Counted from the stretch's first letter, positions 1 through 8,400 are shown. The stretch is DNA of 64,000 bases from JACCTI01 sp051005695 (GCA_051005695.1 JBPCJC010000069.1:1-64000); one strand, 5' to 3'. The notes: generated by a model not told the origin, from the letters alone. Numbers and translations are program-made.

Positions 1-409
1 CCGACGTCCAGACATTGTCGTGCATGCGAAAAAAACAAACGATTGCCTGCACCGGTGCCTGCTGGTTTTTGCCGGAAATGGTCACGTTGCCGAGTTGCAC
101 CGTCGTGATGTGATCACAATACGGCACCGCGCCCGGGCGCGGCACGGTCGAAACCGCGTCCACCGTCCCGGTGATTTCCACTTCCTCGCCAGCCGGCGGG
201 ACGAAAAAATGCGGAGCCGCGGCCTGCCCGAGTTTGAGCTCGAGTAATTTCCAATCACCAAATGCCAGCTCGCGCGCGGCAAACTCCCAGATCACCAATT
301 TTTTTCCCGCCAGCCGATCGCGACCGCGGGCCAGCTCGCGCGCCAGAATTTCCCGACTGGCAAAAGCGCCATCACTGTTGCGCAGAATGCAATCGAGCGG
401 GCGCCCGCC
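1..409 (-). pseudogene. In-frame continuation of the AlgJ/AlgX-like gene beyond an internal TGA (3' end outside window)
   Basis: The frame of the AlgJ/AlgX-like gene stays open after its TGA codon at 410-412 and runs to the window edge, about 136 codons. It resumes at once with GGRPLDCIL and includes KKLVIWEFAAREL, which matches KKIVIWCFAAREF near the C-terminus of the paralogue at 3068-4093. A further beta-rich segment follows, with PYCDHITTVQLGNV and ending in MHDNVW. This shows that the family's C-terminal half lies downstream of the stop. The gene is therefore either broken by a nonsense mutation, read through, or affected by a base error. No separate start codon with a ribosome site is evident for this part. 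Confidence 0.7.
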
Positions 410-1507
410 TCACGAGTGGCTGAGCTGCTCGGCGAAGCCCGCCGATTCGCCCCAGCCAAGCGCTTCGAGCGAGAAAATGTTCGCGAAACTATCGCCGAGA
501 AGCAGCACGTCGGCGTCGGCACTTGGGCGCCAGAAGCCGCTGCCGCTCGTTACCTGCCGGATCACTATTTCCTGCGCAGGATACAATTGCTCGTTAGGCG
601 GAAGTTTCAGCATCCGCGCGATGTCCCCAACTCCGGCGAGCTGTTTTTCGGAAACCTGGAGACCGGCGCTGCTTTGCGGGGCGGGTAATTTCAGGAAAGC
701 GGCCAGTTCTCGCGTGACGAATTCCATTGTCTCCGGTCGCCAATGCGTATCGCTCTGCAAATAGAGCGGCCAGTTCTCGGACTCCCTTTTCCGCTGCACG
801 AGCGCCGGTGCCGGATCGAAAAGGCGAACCCCGTTTGCGGTCAGGCGCGTTTTGAAATCTGCAAATGAAGCATTCTGCAGTTCGGCGCCTAACGAGACCC
901 GCGCGCTCAGCATTTCGCCGTCGACGCTCGCTTTTACCGGCACCGGCAGGACCACGAGCGCGATCCCGCGCGCCGCCAGTTGCTCATGAAATTGCACGAT
1001 CGCCTTGATCGGGTCTGGCTGAATCCGCGCGCTGTGCGCTCGGCGGCGCAACTGCGTCGCATCCAAAAATGGCGGCCCGGTCACGTAATCAACATCCGGC
1101 CGATAAAAGAGCCAGCCATCGCGGCCGAGATAAACCTGCTCGTTCCCGGCGCCGAATTTTCCAGTGAGAATCGATTGCGTCGGCGGCAGGAGCCATTGCG
1201 AAACCACCGAGTCGGTTTCGAGTTGTTTCTCGAAGGATTTGATTTCCTTCGCATGGAAAAATGTCTCGAGACCGAAGCGTGGCCATAACCTCTCGTTAGG
1301 CGCGCGCCGGCTTGCGAGAAATTGAATCGCGGATACGGAAACGATTGTGAGCAAAAAAAGCGCGAGCAGAATTTCCCGCGCGCCCTTGCTGAACCTAGTG
1401 TGTTTAAGGGCCCGCTCCGCTTCTTCTTCCCGCGAAACTCTGGCCCGCGTTTCCGGGGTCGGCTCGTTGTAACTGGGCAACGAATGCGTGGGGATGCGCG
1501 GCTCCAT
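410..1507 (-). CDS. AlgJ/AlgX-like SGNH acetyltransferase-related protein, interrupted by in-frame TGA
   Basis: A 365-residue product of the AlgJ/AlgX family, which works with an MBOAT channel protein to O-acetylate an extracellular polysaccharide. Residues about 40-60 form one membrane anchor after a charged cytoplasmic N-terminus. The extracytoplasmic SGNH-like domain carries GRDGWLFY, the Asp-x-His motif DTHW and the Ser motif GDSF. The ATG at 1507 overlaps the TAA of the upstream MBOAT gene (TAATG), which fixes the start and implies coupled translation. The stop is a TGA at 410-412 inside the conserved region; the frame continues downstream. The stop lies in a one-base variant of the window's TCGTTAGGC motif (TTA changed to TGA). 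Product activity is therefore doubtful. Confidence 0.8.
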   Translation of the reverse strand: MEPRIPTHSLPSYNEPTPETRARVSREEEAERALKHTRFSKGAREILLALFLLTIVSVSAIQFLASRRAPNERLWPRFGLETFFHAKEIKSFEKQLETDSVVSQWLLPPTQSILTGKFGAGNEQVYLGRDGWLFYRPDVDYVTGPPFLDATQLRRRAHSARIQPDPIKAIVQFHEQLAARGIALVVLPVPVKASVDGEMLSARVSLGAELQNASFADFKTRLTANGVRLFDPAPALVQRKRESENWPLYLQSDTHWRPETMEFVTRELAAFLKLPAPQSSAGLQVSEKQLAGVGDIARMLKLPPNEQLYPAQEIVIRQVTSGSGFWRPSADADVLLLGDSFANIFSLEALGWGESAGFAEQLSHS

Positions 1508-2973
1508 TAGAAAATGAAATAGATGAAGGGATTGTATTCCTGAGTCGCGAGCACGATGAGCGCGAGCCAGCCGAGGGCGAAACAGACCGCAGTTTTTGGC
1601 AGAGTCAGTTGCTGCGTCCAATCCCAGGTTTGTTTCCCCGCCCAAACGACGAGCGCGGCCACGCCTAACGAGAGCAAATAGTACGGCTGATAAATTATTC
1701 CGCTGAGCAGCGACGCGCTCGCGCTCGCCGGCCGCAGGCCAAACATACTCGCGAGGTAGGCGCCGGCGCGGGGCAGATCATTCGCGCGAAAGAAAACCCA
1801 GCCTAACAAGACAATCGCAAAGGTCAGCGCGATCCGCAGCGGCTTCGGCAGGCGATGATAAAAACCTTCGCGCCCCTGGCTTCGCTCGAAGGCGAGCATG
1901 CCGCCGTGCATTCCGCCCCAGATGACAAAATTCCACGAGGCCCCGTGCCACAAACCGCCGAGGAGCATGGTCACGATCAGGTTCGCGTAAGTTCTCGTTA
2001 GGCCGCGACGACTTCCGCCCAGCGGGATGTAAAGATATTCGCGCAGCCAGGTCGAAAGCGAGATGTGCCAGCGTCGCCAGAAATCGGTGATCGATTCCGC
2101 GAGATAGGGCGAATCGAAATTCTTCGCGAAGACGAAGCCGAGCATCAGCCCGAGCCCGATGGCCATGTCGGAGTAGCCGCTGAAGTCGAAATAAATCTGG
2201 AAGGCGTAGGCGATCGAGCCGCACCAGGCGTCGAGCGTCCCGATAGTCCCGGCGTCGAAACAGGTGTCGGCAATTTTTCCGCACGGGTTGGCGAGGAGGA
2301 TTTTCTTACTCAGCCCGAGCATGAAAAAGGCGACCCCGCGGGCGAATTTATCACTCGTTAGGGCGCGATGTTTCAGTTGCTCGGCGAGGAAGGAAAACTT
2401 CAGGATCGGGCCCGCGACCAGGTGCGGGAACATGGAAACGAAGCAGGAAAAATCGACGAAGTTAGCCATCGCTTCGCCTTCGCCGCGGTAGACGTCGATC
2501 GTGTAACTGAGCGCCTGGAAAGTGTAGAAGCTGATCCCGAGCGGGAGGACGACGCGGAAGAAAGCGTCGAACTGAACGTTGGCCCAGCCTAACGAGTGAA
2601 CGAGTGAGTTGTAGCTCTCGACGCCGAAGTTGAAGTATTTGAAAAAGCCGAGAACGACCAGGTTCGAGACGACGGAGATGGTGATGGCGAGATGTTGCCG
2701 GCGCGATCGCGTGCGCTGCTTCGCCAGGGTGTGGACGGGTTTGCCCCAAATCCGCCAGGAATCGTGCGCGATCACCAGGCTCATCAGCCAATCGATTGAA
2801 GTGGTGGCGAACATGAGCGCGATGAAGCGCGGCTCGGCCCACCCGTAAAAAATGTAGCCGGTAAGGATGAGCCAGAAATTTCGCCAGCGTTGTGGTGCCC
2901 AGGCGAGCGCGTAGTAGCCGAGGAGCGCGAGCGGCAAGAAATAGAAAATGAAAATGTGCGAACTAAAAACCAC
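1507..2973 (-). CDS. MBOAT family O-acyltransferase (AlgI-like)
   Basis: A 488-residue polytopic membrane protein of the membrane-bound O-acyltransferase family, AlgI/DltB type. It is expected to pass acetyl groups across the inner membrane to the partner AlgJ/AlgX-like proteins for polysaccharide O-acetylation. Visible family hallmarks are FWRRWHISLSTWLREYLYIPLGG-type sequence in the middle and the invariant His in LWHGASW, followed by WGGMHG. Hydrophobic segments run the whole length. It is the first gene of a two-gene minus-strand unit, with TAATG overlap to the AlgJ-like gene. The AlgX-like gene at 3068 is divergent and lies only 94 bases away, so both units may share a control region. 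Family assignment is secure; the polysaccharide is unknown. Confidence 0.93.
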   Translation of the reverse strand: MVFSSHIFIFYFLPLALLGYYALAWAPQRWRNFWLILTGYIFYGWAEPRFIALMFATTSIDWLMSLVIAHDSWRIWGKPVHTLAKQRTRSRRQHLAITISVVSNLVVLGFFKYFNFGVESYNSLVHSLGWANVQFDAFFRVVLPLGISFYTFQALSYTIDVYRGEGEAMANFVDFSCFVSMFPHLVAGPILKFSFLAEQLKHRALTSDKFARGVAFFMLGLSKKILLANPCGKIADTCFDAGTIGTLDAWCGSIAYAFQIYFDFSGYSDMAIGLGLMLGFVFAKNFDSPYLAESITDFWRRWHISLSTWLREYLYIPLGGSRRGLTRTYANLIVTMLLGGLWHGASWNFVIWGGMHGGMLAFERSQGREGFYHRLPKPLRIALTFAIVLLGWVFFRANDLPRAGAYLASMFGLRPASASASLLSGIIYQPYYLLSLGVAALVVWAGKQTWDWTQQLTLPKTAVCFALGWLALIVLATQEYNPFIYFIF

Positions 2974-3067
2974 GCATCGCTAAGGTGCGAAGCGGCTCGC
3001 GCGGGGAAAAGAGAAAACGCAGGCGCGATTTGATCACCAGCGGCATCGGGTTTCTTTTGTCGCTCCG

Positions 3068-4093
3068 ATGCGCGTTTTCCTGCCCACGTTTCTATTTGTT
3101 CTTTTGGCGCGCGTGGCGTTGGCGGAAGTTCCGCTCTCGTCCAATCAATCCGCTTTTCACAATGAACTCGCTGCCGAAGTCGCGGCGCTTGAAACCAAGA
3201 ATGCGAGCGTGGCGGTCGGCGCGGATGGCTGGTTGTTTCTGAGCGGGGAACTGCGCTTTCTCGCAAAGGGTCGTTTCTGGGGAGAGGCCGCCGCGAAAAC
3301 CGGACGCACGCGCAAAACCGAATGGGCCGATCCAATTCCGGCGATCGTCGATTTCCAACGACAACTGCGCGAACGCGGGATCGCTTTGGTCTTGGTGCCG
3401 GTGCCGCCGAAGGCCGCGATCTATCCGGAGAAAATTGGTCTGCAAGCGAGCGTGATGCCGTCGGATTCGGCGCCGTATCTCCAGGAATTTTATGGCGAAC
3501 TAAAACGCCGCGGCGTTGATGTCCTCGATCTCACGCCGACCTTCGCGGCACATCGCGACGATGCGCGCGGACCGCTTTATTGCCGGACGGACAGCCATTG
3601 GTCCGGTGCCGGTTGCGTGCTCGCGGCGCAGACTATCGCGCAACAGGTGCGGAAGATTCTGACCGCGGAACCGGCACGTGCCACTTATCGCACCGATTGG
3701 AAACAGGTCGCGATCGACGGCGATTTGGTCTCGTTAGGCGGAGCCAAAAAGAGCGGTGCGGAACAGATCGCGGTCCGAGAGATCGCCGGCGGCGTTCAGC
3801 CGGACGCGAACAGTCCGGTGCTCCTGCTCGGCGACAGTCACACGCTCGTCTTCCATGAATTTCTCGGCGAGCGCGGGGGTCTGCTCGACCAACTGGCGGC
3901 GGAGCTGGGTTTCGCGCCGGATTTAATCGGCACTCGCGGATCGGGTGCGACCGCGGTTCGTCTCAGCCTTTATCGCAAGACGCGCAGCGATCCCGGATAT
4001 CTGGCGAAGAAAAAGATCGTGATCTGGTGTTTCGCGGCGCGGGAATTCACCGAAGCCGACCAAGGCTGGGTAGTGCAACCGATCGCGAAGTAG
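3068..4093 (+). CDS. AlgJ/AlgX-like SGNH domain protein, periplasmic
   Basis: A 341-residue exported protein. Residues 1-20 are a clear signal peptide ending LARVALA. The mature part is the AlgX/AlgJ SGNH-like domain: VGADGWLFLSGELR near the N-terminus, VLVPVPPKAAIYP, the Asp-x-His motif RTDSHWS, and the Ser motif GDSHTLVF. It is likely the acetyltransferase or acetyl acceptor that works with the divergent MBOAT. It is a diverged paralogue of the interrupted AlgJ-like gene at 410-1507 and is intact where that copy carries a TGA. It contains one copy of the dispersed motif, read as Ser-Leu-Gly, at 3732-3738. Start chosen at the ATG giving a normal signal peptide. Confidence 0.85.
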   Translation: MRVFLPTFLFVLLARVALAEVPLSSNQSAFHNELAAEVAALETKNASVAVGADGWLFLSGELRFLAKGRFWGEAAAKTGRTRKTEWADPIPAIVDFQRQLRERGIALVLVPVPPKAAIYPEKIGLQASVMPSDSAPYLQEFYGELKRRGVDVLDLTPTFAAHRDDARGPLYCRTDSHWSGAGCVLAAQTIAQQVRKILTAEPARATYRTDWKQVAIDGDLVSLGGAKKSGAEQIAVREIAGGVQPDANSPVLLLGDSHTLVFHEFLGERGGLLDQLAAELGFAPDLIGTRGSGATAVRLSLYRKTRSDPGYLAKKKIVIWCFAAREFTEADQGWVVQPIAK

Positions 4094-4145
4094 GGCGCGC
4101 GGCGCTTGACGCCGTGCCCAGACGCGGCTCAAGGAATTCGCGACG

Positions 4146-5504
4146 ATGTCCTGTTGGTTCCCCCGCAAACAGAAAACGCGCACGCTTTGCCTAACGAGTA
4201 TTTTTTTACTCGTTAGTCTGGGGAACCTGTTGGCCGCGCGCGCCGCGGAGAAAACCATTCCATCTCCGCGCTTGCCCGAGGCGGCGCCGGCGCCCGCGGG
4301 CAAACTTAATGTCCTCATCCTCGGCGATTCGCTTGCGCTCTGCGGCTTCGGCAAACGCCTCGACCAGCATTTCCGCGAAGACCCGCGGGTGGCCGCGACT
4401 TTTACCTACATGACTTGCGGGACGAATCCGCTGAGTTGGTTGAAACAAAAACCGTACACGACCGTGCATACGCAGTGTGGGTATTGGAGCATCGAGTCGA
4501 TCCCGGGAACGGCGGAGCCGCGCGATTTCCAGGATTCTTATGGAATGGAGGCGCATCATCCGCCGCGGCCGCATCTGGTGCCGAAACTCGAGGACATGCT
4601 CGCGGCGCTGCATCCCGATATCCTGGTGATGCAAACCGGGAGCAATCTCTTCGGGCTTTTTCCCGGGATGAAAACGGTCCAGCCGGCGCGGCAGGCGGCG
4701 GCGTTAAAAAAATATCTTCTGCCGTTCAAGGCCATGGTCACGGCGCCGGACTCGAAGTTGCAAAAAATTTATTGGGTCAATCCACCGATCTCCGGCCGCG
4801 TTTCCAAGGAGGTACAGGATTTCCTTTTGCAACAGGCGCGCGCGCAGCTCGGGCCCGAGATCACGGTCATCGATAGCCGGCCGATGGTTTCCTATCCGTA
4901 TCAGCACATGGAGCCGGATAAGGAACATTTCATCGGCGGGCAAATGGATGAATGGGCCGACAAGGTTTTCGCAATCATTTCGCGGGACTTGAATACGCGC
5001 GCGCCCGCTCCGACGGCGACGCCGGAAATCCGGCACGCTTTACCGGTCGAGCCCACACCGACGCCGCCGGTATTAGCCGCCTTGCCCGTGGAACCGCAGG
5101 GGACCCCGGCATTGACCCCGACCCCGACGCCGATGCCGACTCCGTGGTCGAAAGACAAACCGCTGGTGATCCAGGGTCGGCTGCTTTTCAAATCGAATCC
5201 GATCCCGCTGAACGAGCTCTTGCCGTACCAGGAATCGCTCGTGGGTTATCTCTACGAAGTGAAAAAGGTCCTGCACGGCCAGTATGCCGAGAGGGAAATC
5301 CTGGTCATGATTCCGTCTTACATCGCGCTTAAGCCGCAGCGGCTGGATAAGTTTCGGCTCGGCAAGACTTACAAACTCCGGCTCCATCCAATCGAAGGCA
5401 GTCTATGGAACACCGCCAAAACGCGCGACGAAAGTGGGCAGATCAATCTCCTGCCGTTCATTCGGGTGGAAGAAGAGGCCCGGCATCCCAACCATCATCG
5501 TTGA
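4146..5504 (+). CDS. Exported GDSL/SGNH-type hydrolase-like protein with extra C-terminal domain
   Basis: A 452-residue exported protein with a hydrophobic signal at residues 10-32. The SGNH fold is indicated by LGDSLALCGFG (block I Ser), QTGSN (block III-like) and PDKEHF near the end of the domain (Asp and His candidates). A Pro/Thr-rich linker (repeated PTPTP) at about residues 295-340 leads to a C-terminal beta-rich domain. That domain resembles in style the tail of the interrupted AlgJ-like gene, which suggests a shared role in the polysaccharide modification island. A perfect inverted repeat of the dispersed motif lies inside the signal-peptide coding region (4191-4216). The next gene is a shorter paralogue starting 9 bases downstream. 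The exact substrate is unknown. Confidence 0.75.
   Translation: MSCWFPRKQKTRTLCLTSIFLLVSLGNLLAARAAEKTIPSPRLPEAAPAPAGKLNVLILGDSLALCGFGKRLDQHFREDPRVAATFTYMTCGTNPLSWLKQKPYTTVHTQCGYWSIESIPGTAEPRDFQDSYGMEAHHPPRPHLVPKLEDMLAALHPDILVMQTGSNLFGLFPGMKTVQPARQAAALKKYLLPFKAMVTAPDSKLQKIYWVNPPISGRVSKEVQDFLLQQARAQLGPEITVIDSRPMVSYPYQHMEPDKEHFIGGQMDEWADKVFAIISRDLNTRAPAPTATPEIRHALPVEPTPTPPVLAALPVEPQGTPALTPTPTPMPTPWSKDKPLVIQGRLLFKSNPIPLNELLPYQESLVGYLYEVKKVLHGQYAEREILVMIPSYIALKPQRLDKFRLGKTYKLRLHPIEGSLWNTAKTRDESGQINLLPFIRVEEEARHPNHHR
4191..4216. repeat. Perfect inverted pair of the TCGTTAGGC-type motif with T-rich loop
   Basis: The arms CTAACGAGTA (4191-4200) and TACTCGTTAG (4207-4216) are exact reverse complements separated by six T residues. 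The repeat lies inside the signal-peptide codons of the gene at 4146-5504, where the encoded residues are hydrophobic and tolerant. It is the only place in the window where two motif copies form a tight hairpin. Confidence 0.85.
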
Positions 5505-5512
5505 ACCGAAAG

Positions 5513-6268
5513 ATGACTCGCACTTTTTGCTTCTGCGCGACGGCGGTAATTTTTCTCGGCGGCTTCAACCCGAGGGTGAGCGCGAAAGCGCGCCTCGAGA
5601 AAACGGATGATCGGCCGCGCGTTCTCATGATCGGCGACTCGCTTTCCGTCGGCGCTTTCGGCGAAGCCGTGCAACGCCACCTGGCCTCGAAGTTTGGCCC
5701 GCAGAACGTGGCCGCTTTCGCTTCCTGCGGTTCCTCGCCGGAGAACTGGCTGGAGGACGAGCCCGCCTTTTATACCAAGTGCGGCTACCGCGAGAGCACG
5801 CCCGACAAGCCGCCGGTGTATCGGGATTTCGTCAAGGGCAAACCGCCGCGGCCGACGATGACGCCGAAAGTGGAAGCACTCGTTAGGCGATACGATCCCA
5901 CGGTGGTGGTGGTGCAATTGGGAACCAACTGGATCGGTCGCAACCTTAGCGACTCGCAGATTAGTTGGACGATTCACCGCTTTGTCGACGCGCTTCGCGG
6001 CCGCAGTGTGCGCGAGATCATTTGGATCGAGCCGCCGGATTCTTCGGCCTTCCGCAAAACCCAGGGCCGCATTCATCGGCTCATTCAAGGCTCAGCCGAT
6101 CGTCACCGCTTCGAAGTGATCGACTCGCGCAAGTTCACCCATTACGTCGCGGGCAAAACCGGCGGCGACGGCATTCATTATAACAATGAAGCTTCGCGCG
6201 CCTGGGCGACGCGGATTAACGACAGCCTCGACAGCCGCCTGCGCGGAGATCTCACAAGTCGTCGTTAG
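5513..6268 (+). CDS. Exported GDSL/SGNH-type hydrolase-like protein
   Basis: A 251-residue protein with an N-terminal signal (MTRTFCFC onward, about 24 residues). SGNH blocks are visible: GDSLSVGAFG with the catalytic Ser, QLGTNW with block III Asn, and DGIHYN with the catalytic Asp and His. It is a paralogue of the SGNH part of the preceding gene, sharing the spacing of the CG-containing insert and PPRPTMTPKVEALVRRYDP-like sequence. It probably acts outside the cytoplasm on polysaccharide acyl groups, given its neighbours. The ATG at 5513 lies 9 bases after the previous stop and is preferred to an upstream start overlapping that gene. Its TAG (6266-6268) overlaps the TAA of convergent tgt inside a motif copy. 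Confidence 0.78.
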   Translation: MTRTFCFCATAVIFLGGFNPRVSAKARLEKTDDRPRVLMIGDSLSVGAFGEAVQRHLASKFGPQNVAAFASCGSSPENWLEDEPAFYTKCGYRESTPDKPPVYRDFVKGKPPRPTMTPKVEALVRRYDPTVVVVQLGTNWIGRNLSDSQISWTIHRFVDALRGRSVREIIWIEPPDSSAFRKTQGRIHRLIQGSADRHRFEVIDSRKFTHYVAGKTGGDGIHYNNEASRAWATRINDSLDSRLRGDLTSRR

Positions 6269-7365
6269 GCGCGGACACCATAACCGTCGACAAACTCGCG
6301 GCGAAAAGTCGCGAACGAACCCGTCTCGAGCGCGTGCCGCGTGCGCGTCATCAGTTCGAGATAGAAATGGAGATTGTGCAGCGTCATCAATCGCAGCCCG
6401 AGAATCTCTTCGGCCTTGATCAAGTGCCGAAGGTAACCGCGCGAAAATTCACGGCAGGCCGGACACGCGCAGCCTTCCTCGATCGGGCCTTTGTCCAAAG
6501 TGAACTCGGCGTTTTTCAGATTCAGCGTGCCGTTCGCGGTGAAGGCCGTGCCATTCCGTGCCAGCCGCGTCGGGAGAACGCAATCGAACATGTCCACGCC
6601 GCGCGCGATCAGCTCTAGCATTTGTGGCGGCGTGCCGAGTCCCATGCAGTAACGCGGCTTGTCGTTAGGCAAGAAGGGCTCGCTGTTTTCTACCGCGAGC
6701 ATCATCTCCGGCTCCGGCTCGCCCACGCTCACCCCGCCAATCGCGTAACCATCGAAACCGATTTGCACCGTGGCTTCCGCGCTTTCCCGTCGTAGATCGG
6801 CAAAGGTCGCTCCCTGGACGATGCCGAAAATTAACTGGTTAGGCGCATGCTCCGCTTCCTTGCTCCGCTTTGCCCAACGAATCGTCATCTCCAAACTCCG
6901 CGCCGCGTAATCATGTTCGCACGGCCAGGGCGGGCATTCATCCAGCACCATCGCGATATCGCTGCCTAACGAGTGCTGAATTTCCATCGCGATCTCCGGC
7001 GAAATGAACGTCGGTGTCCCATCCAGATGATTTTGAAAATGCACGCCGTCGTCCGTGATCTTGCGCAACTTCGCGAGCGAGAAAATCTGATAGCCGCCGC
7101 TGTCGGTCAGGATCGGCCCGTCCCAATTCATGAATTTGTGGAGCCCGCCGAAATGCCGCATCACCTCCATCCCCGGCCTAACGAACAGATGATAAGTGTT
7201 CCCGAGAAAGATCTGCGTTTTCAAATCGCGCAGCTCGCGCGGGCTGACCGCCTTGACCGAGCCCTGCGTGCCCACCGGCATGAAAGCCGGCGTCTCGATG
7301 ACACCGTGAGCAGTCGTTAGGCGACCGCGCCGCGCTTTGTTCTCTGTTCCCAGCAGCTCGAACAT
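6265..7365 (-). CDS. tgt: Queuine/preQ1 tRNA-ribosyltransferase
   Basis: A 366-residue TIM-barrel enzyme that exchanges the anticodon guanine-34 of GUN tRNAs for preQ1, a step in queuosine synthesis. Seen: GVIETPAFMPVGTQ at the N-terminus, LTDSGGYQIFSL (general Asp), the nucleophile region FDCVLPTRLARNG, and the zinc site CACPAC followed by LHNLHFY. Length is normal. The start ATG (7363-7365) lies 2 bases after the stop of a RelE-like toxin gene on the same strand, so the toxin-antitoxin pair and tgt probably share a transcript. Two decaying copies of the tgt 5' end lie further upstream (7998-8219 and about 9025-9155). The stop overlaps the convergent SGNH gene by 4 bases. Confidence 0.96.
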   Translation of the reverse strand: MFELLGTENKARRGRLTTAHGVIETPAFMPVGTQGSVKAVSPRELRDLKTQIFLGNTYHLFVRPGMEVMRHFGGLHKFMNWDGPILTDSGGYQIFSLAKLRKITDDGVHFQNHLDGTPTFISPEIAMEIQHSLGSDIAMVLDECPPWPCEHDYAARSLEMTIRWAKRSKEAEHAPNQLIFGIVQGATFADLRRESAEATVQIGFDGYAIGGVSVGEPEPEMMLAVENSEPFLPNDKPRYCMGLGTPPQMLELIARGVDMFDCVLPTRLARNGTAFTANGTLNLKNAEFTLDKGPIEEGCACPACREFSRGYLRHLIKAEEILGLRLMTLHNLHFYLELMTRTRHALETGSFATFRREFVDGYGVRA

Positions 7366-7367
7366 GC

Positions 7368-7622
7368 CTAACGGTAAACTTCCTTGCGATCGCCAATGGC
7401 AGTGACCCGGACGACGCGCGCGTCGGAGTCCACCGTGTAAAGGATGCGATAGTTGCCTACGCGAATGCGAAAGCCGTCGCGATTCTGCAGTTTCCTGCCT
7501 CCACTGGGGAACGCTTCCGCTTCGAGCCGCCGGAGAGCTTCGATGATGCGCGCTCGGTTCTGCGCCGAGACGCGTTTCAGTTCCTTTTCCGCGGAGCGCT
7601 GTAGCTCAACGCGCCAACTCAC
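7368..7622 (-). CDS. RelE/ParE-superfamily toxin of a type II toxin-antitoxin pair
   Basis: An 84-residue basic protein with the RelE/ParE fold pattern: a leading strand SWRVELQRSAEKELKR, two helices around RARIIEALRRLE, then the beta-sheet core GGRKLQNRDGFRIRVGNYRILYTVD and VVRVTAIGDRKEVYR. RelE members of this type cleave mRNA on the ribosome, whereas ParE members inhibit gyrase. The sequence favours RelE by its GNYRILY strand, but the distinction is inferred. The start overlaps the antitoxin stop by 4 bases (ATGA), the usual antitoxin-first order. It sits directly upstream of tgt, an unusual insertion that makes tgt transcription depend on this unit or on readthrough. Confidence 0.85.
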   Translation of the reverse strand: MSWRVELQRSAEKELKRVSAQNRARIIEALRRLEAEAFPSGGRKLQNRDGFRIRVGNYRILYTVDSDARVVRVTAIGDRKEVYR

Positions 7623-7804
7623 GTTTCGAGATCGGCCAGCACGTCGTTGAGCGGCCGGCTGGGCTCAGCGCGCCGCGCTTCGATGGTGAGACTGTCTTGC
7701 AGGTCTTCGCGCAATTCTCGATCCGCTACCAGCAGACGCAGGACTTCCTCGCGCTCGTCTGGCGGAAGTGCCCTGAACTCGCTGACAAATTGCGCGGCGC
7801 TCAT
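7619..7804 (-). CDS. Antitoxin of the adjacent RelE-like toxin
   Basis: A 61-residue acidic protein starting at the ATG at 7804 (MSAAQFVSEF). Its length, acidity and position (first gene, ATGA overlap with the toxin) are those of a type II antitoxin. The N-terminal half is helical with LPPDEREEVLRLL; the C-terminal tail PSRPLNDVLADLE probably wraps the toxin. A longer form starting at 7840 is possible, but the extra residues look non-native. It would be expected to repress its own promoter. I did not recognise a specific antitoxin family. Confidence 0.72.
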   Translation of the reverse strand: MSAAQFVSEFRALPPDEREEVLRLLVADRELREDLQDSLTIEARRAEPSRPLNDVLADLET

Positions 7805-7997
7805 GTCTCTGACTGTGTGGCGTCCGCACCAGGATCGCAAGCGCGGGTCGCCGGAGTTATCATCGGGAAAGATTCTGTTTCCGGCCGCTCGTCGCGATGA
7901 AGAGCAAACGTTCGTATAAATGTGGTCAGGCTGTTGGTCAGGCTGCGTTCTTGCACAATCGAGAATTCGCTTTGCCCAATCCCGCGAGCGAAAAGGG

Positions 7998-8219
7998 CTA
8001 TAACCGGCCGAGCGTCGCCTCTATCCCCGGCCTAACGAACAGATGGTAAGCGTCCCCAAGAATGACCTGCGCCTGGAATTCGCGCAGCTCGCGCGGACTG
8101 ACCCCCCTCGCAGTGCCTTGCGTTCCCACCGGTATGAAAGCCGGCGTCTCGATCACACCGTGACCAGTCGTTAGGCGACCGCGCCGCGCTTTCTGGTCGT
8201 TTTTCAGTAGCTCAAACAT
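7998..8219 (-). pseudogene. Truncated copy of the tgt 5' end (about 73 codons)
   Basis: Starting at the ATG at 8219, the translation follows Tgt closely: KARRGRLTTGHGVIETPAF, then VGTQG, VSPRELR, and YHLFVRPG. It then diverges and stops at TAG 7998-8000. It corresponds to about the first 70 codons of the intact gene at 6265-7365, with many substitutions, so it is not a recent duplicate. It lacks the catalytic and zinc-binding parts and cannot be functional. It is oriented like tgt and lies just upstream of the toxin-antitoxin pair, which is therefore bounded by an intact and a displaced tgt 5' end. Confidence 0.85.
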
Positions 8220-8400
8220 GCCTGCGAAGTTTCGGAAGAAGAGCGTATTGTCGCAACCCGGTTCCGAAGAACGCCGTAAAACGAAGACAGACAGGCACGT
8301 GGAGTGCTTTTTGCATGATGAAGTGTTCGTTTCTCGATTTGAAATCTGGTTCTTTTTTGTTTCAGCTTTGTCCGGACAAGGGTCTTGAAGCTGCGGGAAC

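Noticed and set aside
410..412. TGA as a selenocysteine codon
   Set aside because: The paralogue has no Cys or Sec there, the site is not catalytic, no hairpin of bSECIS type is evident just downstream, and a one-base change from a motif copy explains it.
171..764. Plus-strand open frames in the first kilobase
   Set aside because: They are opposite the AlgJ/AlgX-like gene, Ser/Arg-rich and without motifs.
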